Assembly (NCBI GenBank): GCA_029051445.1 | Contig: JAIDKP010000435.1 | Location: 1-13,516, forward strand | DNA: 13,516 nt | Direction of reading: 5' to 3' | Origin: Muribaculaceae bacterium | Lineage (GTDB): Bacteria; Bacteroidota; Bacteroidia; Bacteroidales; Muribaculaceae | In this document: positions 1 to 5,295 of the stretch, in pieces | How the letters are laid out: each line of letters begins with the position of its first letter | How positions within the stretch are numbered: position 1 is the stretch's first letter | Notes under the pieces: generated by a model | Databases searched by the model: none | Told to the model about the DNA's origin: nothing | Seen by the model: only the letters and a program-made list of their open reading frames with translations | Program-made: the position numbers and the translations under genes

Positions 1-357
1 GTTGGGACCCATGCGGTCACCGAGCTCGTCACGTGAATTGGTGCTCGTGTAGGTCAGGCGCACAGGTTCGCCGCCGATAGCCGGCATAAGATAAACCTCG
101 CGGTTGCCGTCATATTCGCCTGTAAAAGCGATCCGCTTGCCGTCTGGTGAGAAACGGGCGAACATCTCGTAACCCTGATGTGATGTGAGAGGTTTGGCCT
201 CGCCACCTGAGATAGGCACGCTGTAGAGGTCGCCTGCATAGCTGAAAACGATTTCACTGCCATTGGTGGCGGGGAACCGTAGCAGACGGGCCTCGTCGGC
301 CGATGCTGCGGTAGCCACACCTGCAGTCAGAAGCGCAAAGATTAGCTCTCTTTTCAT
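1..357 (-). CDS. Tricorn protease homologue, N-terminal part (partial)
   Basis: The first 119 codons of a larger minus-strand gene that leaves the window at position 1. The protein opens with a Sec signal peptide (MKRELIFALL..., likely cleaved after ATAASA, about residue 20). The mature part starts EARLLRFPATNG and continues with FSYAGDLYSVPISGG, MFARFSPDGKRIAFTGEYDGN and VYLMPAIGGEPVRLTY. These are repeating blades of a WD40/TolB-like beta-propeller, and the wording matches the start of Bacteroidota tricorn-type (S41, PDZ-containing) proteases of roughly 1,050-1,100 residues. Such proteins degrade peptides and here should act in the periplasm. The propeller and signal peptide are visible; the protease, PDZ and catalytic parts lie outside the window, so the name rests on N-terminal resemblance. 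The ATG at 357 is preceded by AACAGAA and by a good -7 box at 400-407. It is divergent from the plug-domain gene. Confidence 0.8.
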   Translation of the reverse strand, partial: MKRELIFALLTAGVATAASADEARLLRFPATNGSEIVFSYAGDLYSVPISGGEAKPLTSHQGYEMFARFSPDGKRIAFTGEYDGNREVYLMPAIGGEPVRLTYTSTNSRDELGDRMGPN

Positions 358-399
358 TTCTGTTGGATGTAATACTTTGATTGGATTGTTTCTTTGACC

Positions 400-407
400 C
401 AAAAATA
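400..407 (-). promoter_or_regulatory. Bacteroidota -7 box for the tricorn homologue
   Basis: Read on the minus strand this is TATTTTTG, an exact match to the Bacteroidota -7 consensus TAnnTTTG, 42 bases before the ATG at 357. I see no convincing -33 box. Confidence 0.6.
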
Positions 408-463
408 GTAATTTATTCCATACTTCAGGTGTGTTAAATGGCCATTTATTATCGGAAAAATTG

Positions 464-471
464 TATTTTTG
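464..471 (+). promoter_or_regulatory. Bacteroidota -7 box for the plug-domain gene
   Basis: TATTTTTG matches TAnnTTTG, 27 bases before the ATG at 499. It lies inside a 23-base sequence (452-474) that recurs with one A fewer at 1868-1889, in front of the GH43 gene. No clear -33 box; the A-rich run just upstream may substitute for one. Confidence 0.65.
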
Positions 472-498
472 GGGAAAGAATGATTATATGCTGATAAA

Positions 499-1182
499 AT
501 GAAAACAAACAGACCCTTTTGTTTAACAGTGATGTTGTTGATTGCCTCAACAGTATTAGCAATAGCATCGGAACCGTTTAATGGGTTACTGCTTGATTTT
601 AAAGGCAAACCCATTAAAGGCGCGAAAATTTATGTGCATAATCCAAAACATTATGCCAAGTCTGATAAATTGGGTCGCTTTGGACTTACAGATGTCAAAG
701 GTAACGACACGCTTCATATTGTCTATAAAAAACATGTCTATGACGTTGAAGTCGATGGAGCCAAAGGTATGAGCATCAAAATAGATGAGTACCGGGCAAT
801 GGGGACAGAAAACGAAGAGCTTGTGCTTGCAGGAATGGGGTATGTCAAAAAAAGAGAATATCTTGGGCCTCTTGGCAGTGTGACAGGTGAGCAGCTTGCT
901 GCTACAGGTGAAACAGATCTGATTAAGGCAATGCGCGGGAAGATACCGGGTGTGCATGTAATAGAGACCGCAAATGGCGTAAATGTGAATGTGCGCAATA
1001 CGACATCATTTAATGCAGGAACATCTCCGCTTTGGATAGTGGATGGGATGGAATCAACGATTCCTCCGTCGCTCAGGGTCATGGAAGTAGAGAAAGTGGA
1101 TGTGATCAAGGATGGTGCCGGTTATGGAACTCGTGGGGCAAACGGTGTGATTATAGTGACATTGAAAGGAACCAACAAATAA
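499..1182 (+). CDS. Barrel-less SusC-like protein: CarboxypepD_reg domain plus TonB receptor plug
   Basis: A 227-residue secreted protein. Residues 1-24 form a signal peptide. Residues about 27-97 look like a carboxypeptidase-D regulatory-like beta-sandwich (LLLDFKGKPIKGAKIYV...KSDKLGRFGLTDV). Residues 106-117 (EELVLAGMGYVKK) resemble the TonB-box/linker of SusC proteins, and residues about 120-225 form a plug domain with the SusC signatures KAMRGKIPGVHV, PLWIVDG, VEKVDVIKDG and YGTRGANGVIIVT. In SusC proteins the plug is followed by a 700-residue barrel. Here the frame stops right after the plug, and a strong hairpin terminator starts at 1183. There is no frameshifted barrel downstream, so this is a complete stand-alone gene or a very tidy deletion. 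Its base composition is AT-richer than most neighbours. The domains are clear; the role is unknown. It might bind TonB or a SusD-type partner, or be a remnant. Confidence 0.85.
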   Translation: MKTNRPFCLTVMLLIASTVLAIASEPFNGLLLDFKGKPIKGAKIYVHNPKHYAKSDKLGRFGLTDVKGNDTLHIVYKKHVYDVEVDGAKGMSIKIDEYRAMGTENEELVLAGMGYVKKREYLGPLGSVTGEQLAATGETDLIKAMRGKIPGVHVIETANGVNVNVRNTTSFNAGTSPLWIVDGMESTIPPSLRVMEVEKVDVIKDGAGYGTRGANGVIIVTLKGTNK

Positions 1183-1215
1183 AAAAACTTCTCAAGCTTT
1201 GGTTGAGAAGTTTTT
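1183..1215 (+). terminator. Strong bidirectional intrinsic terminator
   Basis: A 13-bp perfect stem (1183-1195 AAAAACTTCTCAA with 1203-1215 TTGAGAAGTTTTT) and a 7-base loop. The A run on one side and T run on the other let it work in both directions. It starts right after the stop of the plug-domain gene and lies just past the end of the convergent Cys-rich gene (1236-1523). Confidence 0.9.
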
Positions 1216-1235
1216 GTGTTGCTAAAATAATGGTG

Positions 1236-1523
1236 CTATAATTGTTCATATCCAGTTGTATCGCAGTACATGTGATCAGGGCGCGATGCATCTGGCTCAA
1301 CTGGATTCTGTTTACATCGTCCATAATGTTTGGTACTGTCATTCCAACAGCACCAAGACCATTCTTCCTTATTTTTACATGCACTGTATTTGCTCCCATC
1401 TCCAGAAGTACATTCTAATCCGGAAGGTGGATAATCTGTCGTTTTTCCACATGTAGCACGAATCTGCTTTGCTTCCTCTGCACTGACGGGCTCAAAAATG
1501 GGCTTTTTGTTTTTATTATCCAT
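1236..1523 (-). CDS. Small cysteine-rich protein of unknown function
   Basis: A 95-residue protein starting MDNKNKKPIFEPVSAEEAKQ. I chose the ATG at 1523; the frame stays open further upstream (to 1598), but that extension is AT-rich low-complexity sequence with no family resemblance. The protein has no signal peptide or membrane segment. It has seven cysteines (residues 25, 38, 49, 58, 59, 70, 87), all in the last 71 residues, plus aromatic motifs such as EEWSWCCWND and many Gly, Ser, Asp and Lys. The amphipathic acidic N-terminus followed by a Cys-rich core recalls peptide precursors with a leader of the type xxSxEExxxI, but the usual GG cleavage site is missing and no maturation or export gene is nearby. 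I do not recognise the family. The gene ends just before the bidirectional terminator at 1183-1215, which supports it being real. No exact -7 box was found upstream. Confidence 0.55.
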   Translation of the reverse strand: MDNKNKKPIFEPVSAEEAKQIRATCGKTTDYPPSGLECTSGDGSKYSACKNKEEWSWCCWNDSTKHYGRCKQNPVEPDASRPDHMYCDTTGYEQL

Positions 1524-1659
1524 GAGATTTAAATTTAAATTAGATATTGAAGCAGATATTTTGTAACAATCAAAATGATGTATTAGTTTTTGATTCAATT
1601 ATAAGATATCTAAATAAAACAAATAGGACTTCATGATAGTCACCCATTAATATAATTAT

Positions 1660-1855
1660 TGAAGTGATTTAAACTTATGACATTTTAAGATTTAAGACTG
1701 ATTTGAGGCTATTTCGGGATCGCGATGAGGGAGCAATGGGGCTCCATTGTGACCGAAGAGAGGTCTTGAAATAGCCCGAAGCAGACTTGAAGCTTAAATT
1801 GCATGGTTTAGTTCACTTCCGGATTAACATTTTGTAATAAGTTTAAATCACTTCA
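1660..1855. repeat. Nested inverted-repeat element (MITE-like or structured RNA)
   Basis: This element fills most of the 386-base gene-free gap 1524-1909; I see nothing else there apart from AT-rich DNA (1524-1659) and the GH43 promoter. The ends are a perfect 19-bp inverted repeat (1660-1678 and 1837-1855; core GAAGTGATTTAAACTTAT). Inside it is a second pair, GGCTATTTC at 1707-1715 and GAAATAGCC at 1768-1776, extended outward by an imperfect stem to about 1694 and 1786. In the centre are competing hairpins: CAATGG (1734-1739)/CCATTG (1744-1749), or GGAGC (1730-1734)/GCTCC (1741-1745). An 8-base direct repeat TTAATATA lies just outside on each side (1647-1654 and 1857-1864), as a target duplication would. 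There is no coding potential inside. Confidence 0.7.
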
Positions 1856-1878
1856 TTTAATATATTGTCGGAAAATTG

Positions 1879-1886
1879 TATTTTTG
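1879..1886 (+). promoter_or_regulatory. Bacteroidota -7 box for the GH43 lipoprotein
   Basis: TATTTTTG, exact TAnnTTTG match, 23 bases before the ATG at 1910. The surrounding 1868-1889 is nearly identical to 452-474 in front of the plug-domain gene. Confidence 0.65.
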
Positions 1887-1909
1887 GGGTAAAAATAAAT
1901 AAATCGATC

Positions 1910-2881
1910 ATGTTTAAAACTGCGTTTTCAATCATGGCCGGCATTACATTGCTGTCGGCATGTTCAGGCAAAGAGACAACGGCAGAGACGCCCGACAACG
2001 ATGTCTTTTTTGCCGATCCCACAATCATCAATCTCAACGGCCAATATTATATTGCCGGTACACAAGAGTCTGATCCTCCTGGATTTACAGTTCTTTGCTC
2101 AGGCGATCTGTTGAACTGGACTCCGGCATTTTCCGACACGTTGCCAAATCTTATGCCGGGCGACAACGTGTTTGGTACCAAAGGGTTCTGGGCTCCGCAG
2201 TTTGTGCCGACCGACTCTTGCGTCTACATGTTCTATACTGCCAACGAGCAGATCGCGCTTGCCAAAGCCGACTCAATCAATGGCCGATACACCTGGGACG
2301 GCACGGCTATCGACGACTCGGAGAAAAACATCGACCCGTTTCTGTTTACCGACACCGACGGCCGCCACTATCTCTATCATGTGCGTTTCGACCATGGCAA
2401 CTGGCTGTGGGTAGGTGAGTTTGATTTCAACACCGGCCATTTTGTCGACGGCACACTCAAGCCGGTTTTCCGCAACGACCAGCAATGGGAACACACGCTT
2501 GCCTATGAAAGCGCTCCGATAATGGAAGGTCCCACCGTGATACGCCTCGGTGATCTCTATTATTTGTTTTATTCGGCTAACCATTTTATGAGTCCGGACT
2601 ATGCAGTGGGATATGCCACAGCTGAGTCGCCCCTCGGCCCCTGGACCAAGAATCCGGACAACCCCATAATACACCGTAACATAGTAGGGGAGCGCGGATC
2701 GGGTCATGGCGACGTGTTCACCGATCTTGACGGCAACATGCGCTATGTCTACCATGTTCACAACTGCGACACGGTACCCAATCCGCGCCGATCACGCATT
2801 GTCACGCTGAAGATTGACGACAGCACCGTTCCGGCCGGCATCACGGTCGATACCGCTACAATACTCCATCCGTCGCGTTGA
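1910..2881 (+). CDS. GH43-type glycoside hydrolase lipoprotein
   Basis: A 323-residue protein with a lipoprotein signal (MFKTAFSIMAGITLLSAC; lipid-accepting Cys18), so it should be anchored in an outer or periplasmic membrane face. The body is a five-bladed-propeller GH43-like domain. All three expected catalytic acids are visible: Asp36 in FADPTI (general base), Asp142 in NIDPFLF (pKa modulator) and Glu206 in IMEGPTV (general acid). His266 in GSGHGDVF matches the residue near the central metal in this fold. Family members remove arabinose or xylose units from plant glycans (arabinofuranosidase, xylosidase, arabinanase); the substrate cannot be read from the sequence. The start at 1910 gives the signal peptide; an upstream in-frame TTG at 1865 lies before the promoter -7 box and is rejected. 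The gene stands alone, with no SusC/SusD partner beside it, and has its own promoter and terminator. Confidence 0.88.
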   Translation: MFKTAFSIMAGITLLSACSGKETTAETPDNDVFFADPTIINLNGQYYIAGTQESDPPGFTVLCSGDLLNWTPAFSDTLPNLMPGDNVFGTKGFWAPQFVPTDSCVYMFYTANEQIALAKADSINGRYTWDGTAIDDSEKNIDPFLFTDTDGRHYLYHVRFDHGNWLWVGEFDFNTGHFVDGTLKPVFRNDQQWEHTLAYESAPIMEGPTVIRLGDLYYLFYSANHFMSPDYAVGYATAESPLGPWTKNPDNPIIHRNIVGERGSGHGDVFTDLDGNMRYVYHVHNCDTVPNPRRSRIVTLKIDDSTVPAGITVDTATILHPSR

Positions 2882-2905
2882 TCATTAATTTAATTCAAAG
2901 GCATA

Positions 2906-2948
2906 GAGTCCCGGGAGTTTGATAAAAACTTTCGGGACTCGTTTCATT
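2906..2948 (+). terminator. Intrinsic terminator after the GH43 gene
   Basis: A 15-bp stem (2906-2920 GAGTCCCGGGAGTTT with 2926-2940 AAACTTTCGGGACTC, two G-U pairs) and loop GATAA, followed by a modest T-rich tail GTTTCATT. It ends five bases before the -7 box of the fsr gene. Confidence 0.8.
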
Positions 2949-2952
2949 CTGC

Positions 2953-2960
2953 TAACTTTG
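2953..2960 (+). promoter_or_regulatory. Bacteroidota -7 box for fsr
   Basis: TAACTTTG, exact TAnnTTTG match, 24 bases before the ATG at 2984 and directly after the GH43 terminator. Confidence 0.7.
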
Positions 2961-2983
2961 CATCGTTTTCAAAGTTTGCGTCT

Positions 2984-4180
2984 ATGTCCGATATAAAACA
3001 ACAGAACACAGCTTTCCGAGTATTGCTGGCTATAAGTGTGGCTCATCTGCTCAACGATGCGGTGCAGTCGGTGATTCCTGCGATATATCCTATCTTGAAA
3101 GAAGAGTTTGCGTTGACATTCACTCAGATAGGCTTGATTACATTTGTCTTTCAGATGACTTCGTCGATATTGCAGCCGTTTGTCGGGCGATATGCCGACC
3201 GTCATCCAAGCCCGTTTGCTTTGTCGGTGGGTATGTGTATTTCGTTGGTTGGTATTGTACTGCTCGCATTTGTGGCAAATTTCGGTATGATGGTACTTTC
3301 GGTGTCGGTCATAGGCATGGGGTCGTCTATATTTCATCCCGAGGCTTCGCGTGTGGCGCAGATGGCCGCTGGAGAACGAAAAGGATTGGCGCAGTCGATC
3401 TTTCAGGTGGGGGGCAATGGAGGCAGTGCTGTCGGTCCGTTGCTTGCCGCGCTGATAATTCTCCCAAATGGCATACGTGCCGCCGCGTGGTTTGCGGTCG
3501 CGCTGGTTGCAGGCGCGTTTGTGGTCATCAAAGTTGGGTTCTGGTATCGCCGTATTGTCGCATCGCACATGGCGGCGGAAGTGCGACGCCGGGTGAGCGT
3601 GCTTGATCTGTCGCCGAGGCAGGTGCGCAACGCTATGATAGTGCTTGTCGTGCTCACATTCTCAAAGCAATTCTATCTTGCGAGTATGTCGAGCTATTTT
3701 ACATTCTTTCTGATGGATAAGTTCGGTATATCGGTCCGCGATTCGCAGCTGTGCCTTTTTGCGTTTCTGGCGGCATCGGCCATAGGCATCATTGCCGGTG
3801 GATGGATAGGCGACAGGATTGGCCGAAAATATGTCATATGGTGTTCCATACTCGGTGCGGCTCCTTTTGCACTCATGCTTCCGTATGCCGGACTGGTTAT
3901 GACGATAGTTCTGGCTGTTGTCATCGGACTTGTAATATCTTCGGCATTCTCGGCGATACTTGTTTTTGCGACAGAACTTAAACCCGCCCATGTCGGCACT
4001 ATTGCCGGACTGTTTTTCGGGTTGTCATTTGGGCTTGGAGGTATTGGTGCGGCATTTTTCGGATGGCTTGCCGAAAAAACAAGCATTGAGTTTGTATTTC
4101 AGGTCAGCACATTGCTCCCGTTGCTTGGCATAGTGGCCGCATTCCTCCCCGACATGCGCAAGGTCGATCGCGGCAACTGA
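2984..4180 (+). CDS. fsr: MFS exporter, fosmidomycin-resistance (Fsr) family
   Basis: A 398-residue inner-membrane protein with twelve predicted hydrophobic segments in two six-helix halves, split by a charged cytoplasmic loop at about residues 187-217 (WYRRIVASHMAAEVRRRVSV). Family markers are strong: VAHLLNDAVQSVIPAIYPIL near the N-terminus, then GSSIFHPEASRVA and LAQSIFQVGGNGGSAVGPLL, which mirror E. coli Fsr, a protein of similar length (about 406). The second half carries the MFS loop motif GGWIGDRIGRK (residues 272-282). Fsr-type proteins are proton-driven drug exporters; the natural substrate here is unknown. The gene has its own promoter and runs convergently into an HxlR-family regulator, sharing a palindrome that contains both stop codons. 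Confidence 0.88.
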   Translation: MSDIKQQNTAFRVLLAISVAHLLNDAVQSVIPAIYPILKEEFALTFTQIGLITFVFQMTSSILQPFVGRYADRHPSPFALSVGMCISLVGIVLLAFVANFGMMVLSVSVIGMGSSIFHPEASRVAQMAAGERKGLAQSIFQVGGNGGSAVGPLLAALIILPNGIRAAAWFAVALVAGAFVVIKVGFWYRRIVASHMAAEVRRRVSVLDLSPRQVRNAMIVLVVLTFSKQFYLASMSSYFTFFLMDKFGISVRDSQLCLFAFLAASAIGIIAGGWIGDRIGRKYVIWCSILGAAPFALMLPYAGLVMTIVLAVVIGLVISSAFSAILVFATELKPAHVGTIAGLFFGLSFGLGGIGAAFFGWLAEKTSIEFVFQVSTLLPLLGIVAAFLPDMRKVDRGN

Positions 4181-4199
4181 CCTGATTATCAGGTCAGTT
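4175..4199. terminator. 25-base palindrome holding both convergent stop codons
   Basis: A perfect palindrome with 12-base arms around a single central T at 4187 (arms AACTGACCTGAT and ATCAGGTCAGTT). The TGA of fsr (4178-4180) and the TGA of the HxlR gene (complement of 4194-4196) sit at mirror positions in the arms. It can form a hairpin in transcripts from either side, but neither side has a T tract. A role in end formation or transcript stability is likely; classic intrinsic termination is not certain. Confidence 0.6.
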
Positions 4200-4565
4200 A
4201 TGCGCCATGTCGTAGTCGGCGCGATGTTTCATGACTCGCTTCATGTTTTTCAGAGCCCACTCTGTCAGTTGGTTGATGAGTGGAATTAGCGACTTGCCGG
4301 TGTCAGTAAGCGTGTATTCAACTTTTGGAGGAACCTGTGGGTACACCTTGCGGCTTATGAGGCCGTCGGCTTCAAGTGTCTTAAGAGTACCCGACAGCAT
4401 TCGGGTCGAGATGTCGGGGATCATGCGGGCGAGTTCGTTAAACCTCACAGTTTTCTTGTCGTTGATTACAAGCAGGACAAGCAGAGACCACTTGTCGCCG
4501 AATCGTGCCACTACGTTCCTTATGGGGCAAATCTCTATTATTGAATTTCTTTCAGCTGATTTCAC
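4194..4565 (-). CDS. HxlR-family winged-helix transcriptional regulator
   Basis: A 123-residue single-domain DNA-binding protein. The HxlR pattern is complete: CPIRNVVARFGDKWSLLVL near the N-terminus, RFNELARMIPDISTRMLSGTL as the helix-turn-helix, LEADGLISRKVY leading into the wing PPKVEYTLTDTG, and a C-terminal dimer helix. Cys13 in the CPI motif is the position used as a redox or electrophile sensor in several characterised relatives (HypR, YodB), so a thiol-stress signal is possible. The start is GTG at 4565; an in-frame stop lies 9 bases upstream and no nearer ATG fits. It is divergent from the cupin gene over a 210-base gap and convergent with fsr, so either may be its target. A weak -7-like TACTTTAC lies upstream within a direct-repeat stretch around 4591-4603. 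Confidence 0.88.
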   Translation of the reverse strand: MKSAERNSIIEICPIRNVVARFGDKWSLLVLLVINDKKTVRFNELARMIPDISTRMLSGTLKTLEADGLISRKVYPQVPPKVEYTLTDTGKSLIPLINQLTEWALKNMKRVMKHRADYDMAHN

Positions 4566-4692
4566 TGCAGGACTTTATATGCTTTATTTTGTAAAGTAAG
4601 TAATAAAATTGCACATACTGTTGCATCTGTAAGAAAAAGTTTTGAAAAATGATATTGCTAATTTGTTGGTCTCCTGCAAAAGTGATAAAATG

Positions 4693-4716
4693 GTTACTAT
4701 TGGGGTAAAAAGTAAC
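4693..4716. promoter_or_regulatory. Candidate operator between the HxlR and cupin genes
   Basis: Inverted half-sites GTTACT (4693-4698) and AGTAAC (4711-4716) separated by 12 bases, just upstream of the cupin -33 region. The left side TTACTATT resembles known sites of YodB/HxlR-type regulators (TACTATT...). The rest of the gap (4566-4692) is AT-rich and holds only the repeat AAGTAAGTAA near 4594-4603, on the HxlR side. Binding by the adjacent regulator is inferred. Confidence 0.35.
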
Positions 4717-4719
4717 TTA

Positions 4720-4750
4720 TTGATAGATAGGCGAATGAAGTATAACTTTG
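4720..4750 (+). promoter_or_regulatory. Promoter of the cupin gene
   Basis: A -7 box TAACTTTG at 4743-4750 with a TTG at 4720-4722, spaced 20 bases, which fits the Bacteroidota -33/-7 arrangement. The ATG at 4776 is 26 bases downstream of the -7 box. Confidence 0.7.
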
Positions 4751-4775
4751 CAGCGTCTTTAAAACAATAACATCA

Positions 4776-5228
4776 ATGAAACAGATTCAGAAATTATCGG
4801 AGGCTGAAAACTACAGTGCGATCAATCTCGGCAGACTCGCTGATATCAAAGACTACATTCTGCAGCTCGGTCCGGAAGTAAAAATACCGGGAAAGGTTTT
4901 TGGCGGTCAGGCAGTCCTGGCCACCGGAGGTGACTTCTCCTTTCAGGTATTTGCACCCGGCCAGGAGACTGGCTTTCTGCATACCCACAAGAGTCATGAG
5001 GAACTTTACTTCTTTCTTGCCGGAAAGGGTGAATTTCAGGTCGACGGTGTCGTATTTCAGGTTCAGGAAGGGAGTGTTGTGCGCGTCGCTCCGGCCGGCC
5101 GTCGCTCGGTGCGCAATAATGGCGATGAACCTCTTATTATGCTGTGCGTGCAATATCGTGGCAATACGTTTACTGCCGACGATGTCACCGACGGCGTGAT
5201 TCTTGCCGACCCCGTAAGTTGGAAATAA
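4776..5228 (+). CDS. Small cupin-domain protein
   Basis: A 150-residue cytoplasmic single-domain cupin. Motif 1 is well kept: G62 then HTHKSHEELYFFLAG, giving likely metal ligands His69, His71 and Glu76. Motif 2 (GSVVRVAPAGRRSVRNN, residues 99-115) has Ser111 where the fourth ligand His normally stands, so metal binding may be weak, three-ligand or absent. The fold is certain; the chemistry is not. Small cupins of this kind include isomerases, dioxygenases and sugar- or stress-related binding proteins. The gene is monocistronic with a clear promoter and a strong terminator. Its divergence from an HxlR regulator suggests control by that protein, perhaps in response to oxidants or electrophiles. 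Confidence 0.82.
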   Translation: MKQIQKLSEAENYSAINLGRLADIKDYILQLGPEVKIPGKVFGGQAVLATGGDFSFQVFAPGQETGFLHTHKSHEELYFFLAGKGEFQVDGVVFQVQEGSVVRVAPAGRRSVRNNGDEPLIMLCVQYRGNTFTADDVTDGVILADPVSWK

Positions 5229-5250
5229 AACAGCCTTTTGTCTCATAACA

Positions 5251-5288
5251 CGGGATTCGGCCGTTTTCCGGCTGGATCCCGTTGTTTT
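5251..5288 (+). terminator. Intrinsic terminator after the cupin gene
   Basis: A 13-bp stem (5251-5263 CGGGATTCGGCCG with 5269-5281 CGGCTGGATCCCG, two G-U pairs), loop TTTTC, followed by TTGTTTTT. It lies between two convergent genes, but its T tract serves the plus strand only. Confidence 0.88.
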
Positions 5289-5295
5289 TCAGAAG

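Noticed and set aside
586..957. A 123-codon minus-strand frame opposite the plug-domain gene.
   Set aside because: The opposite frame has signal peptide, domains, promoter and terminator; this one has none.
1499..1535. AT-rich palindrome-like run (ATTTAAATTTAAAT) as a protein-binding site upstream of the Cys-rich gene.
   Set aside because: Low-complexity AT sequence gives such symmetry by chance; no supporting feature.
452..1889. Attachment sites of an integrated element formed by the 22/23-base repeats.
   Set aside because: No integrase or recombinase gene lies between them, and each copy sits at a normal promoter position, so a promoter explanation is simpler.
2273..3568. Long minus-strand frames opposite the GH43 and fsr genes (162 and 199 codons).
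   Set aside because: They are shadows of well-supported plus-strand genes; compositions are unusual and no motifs are visible.
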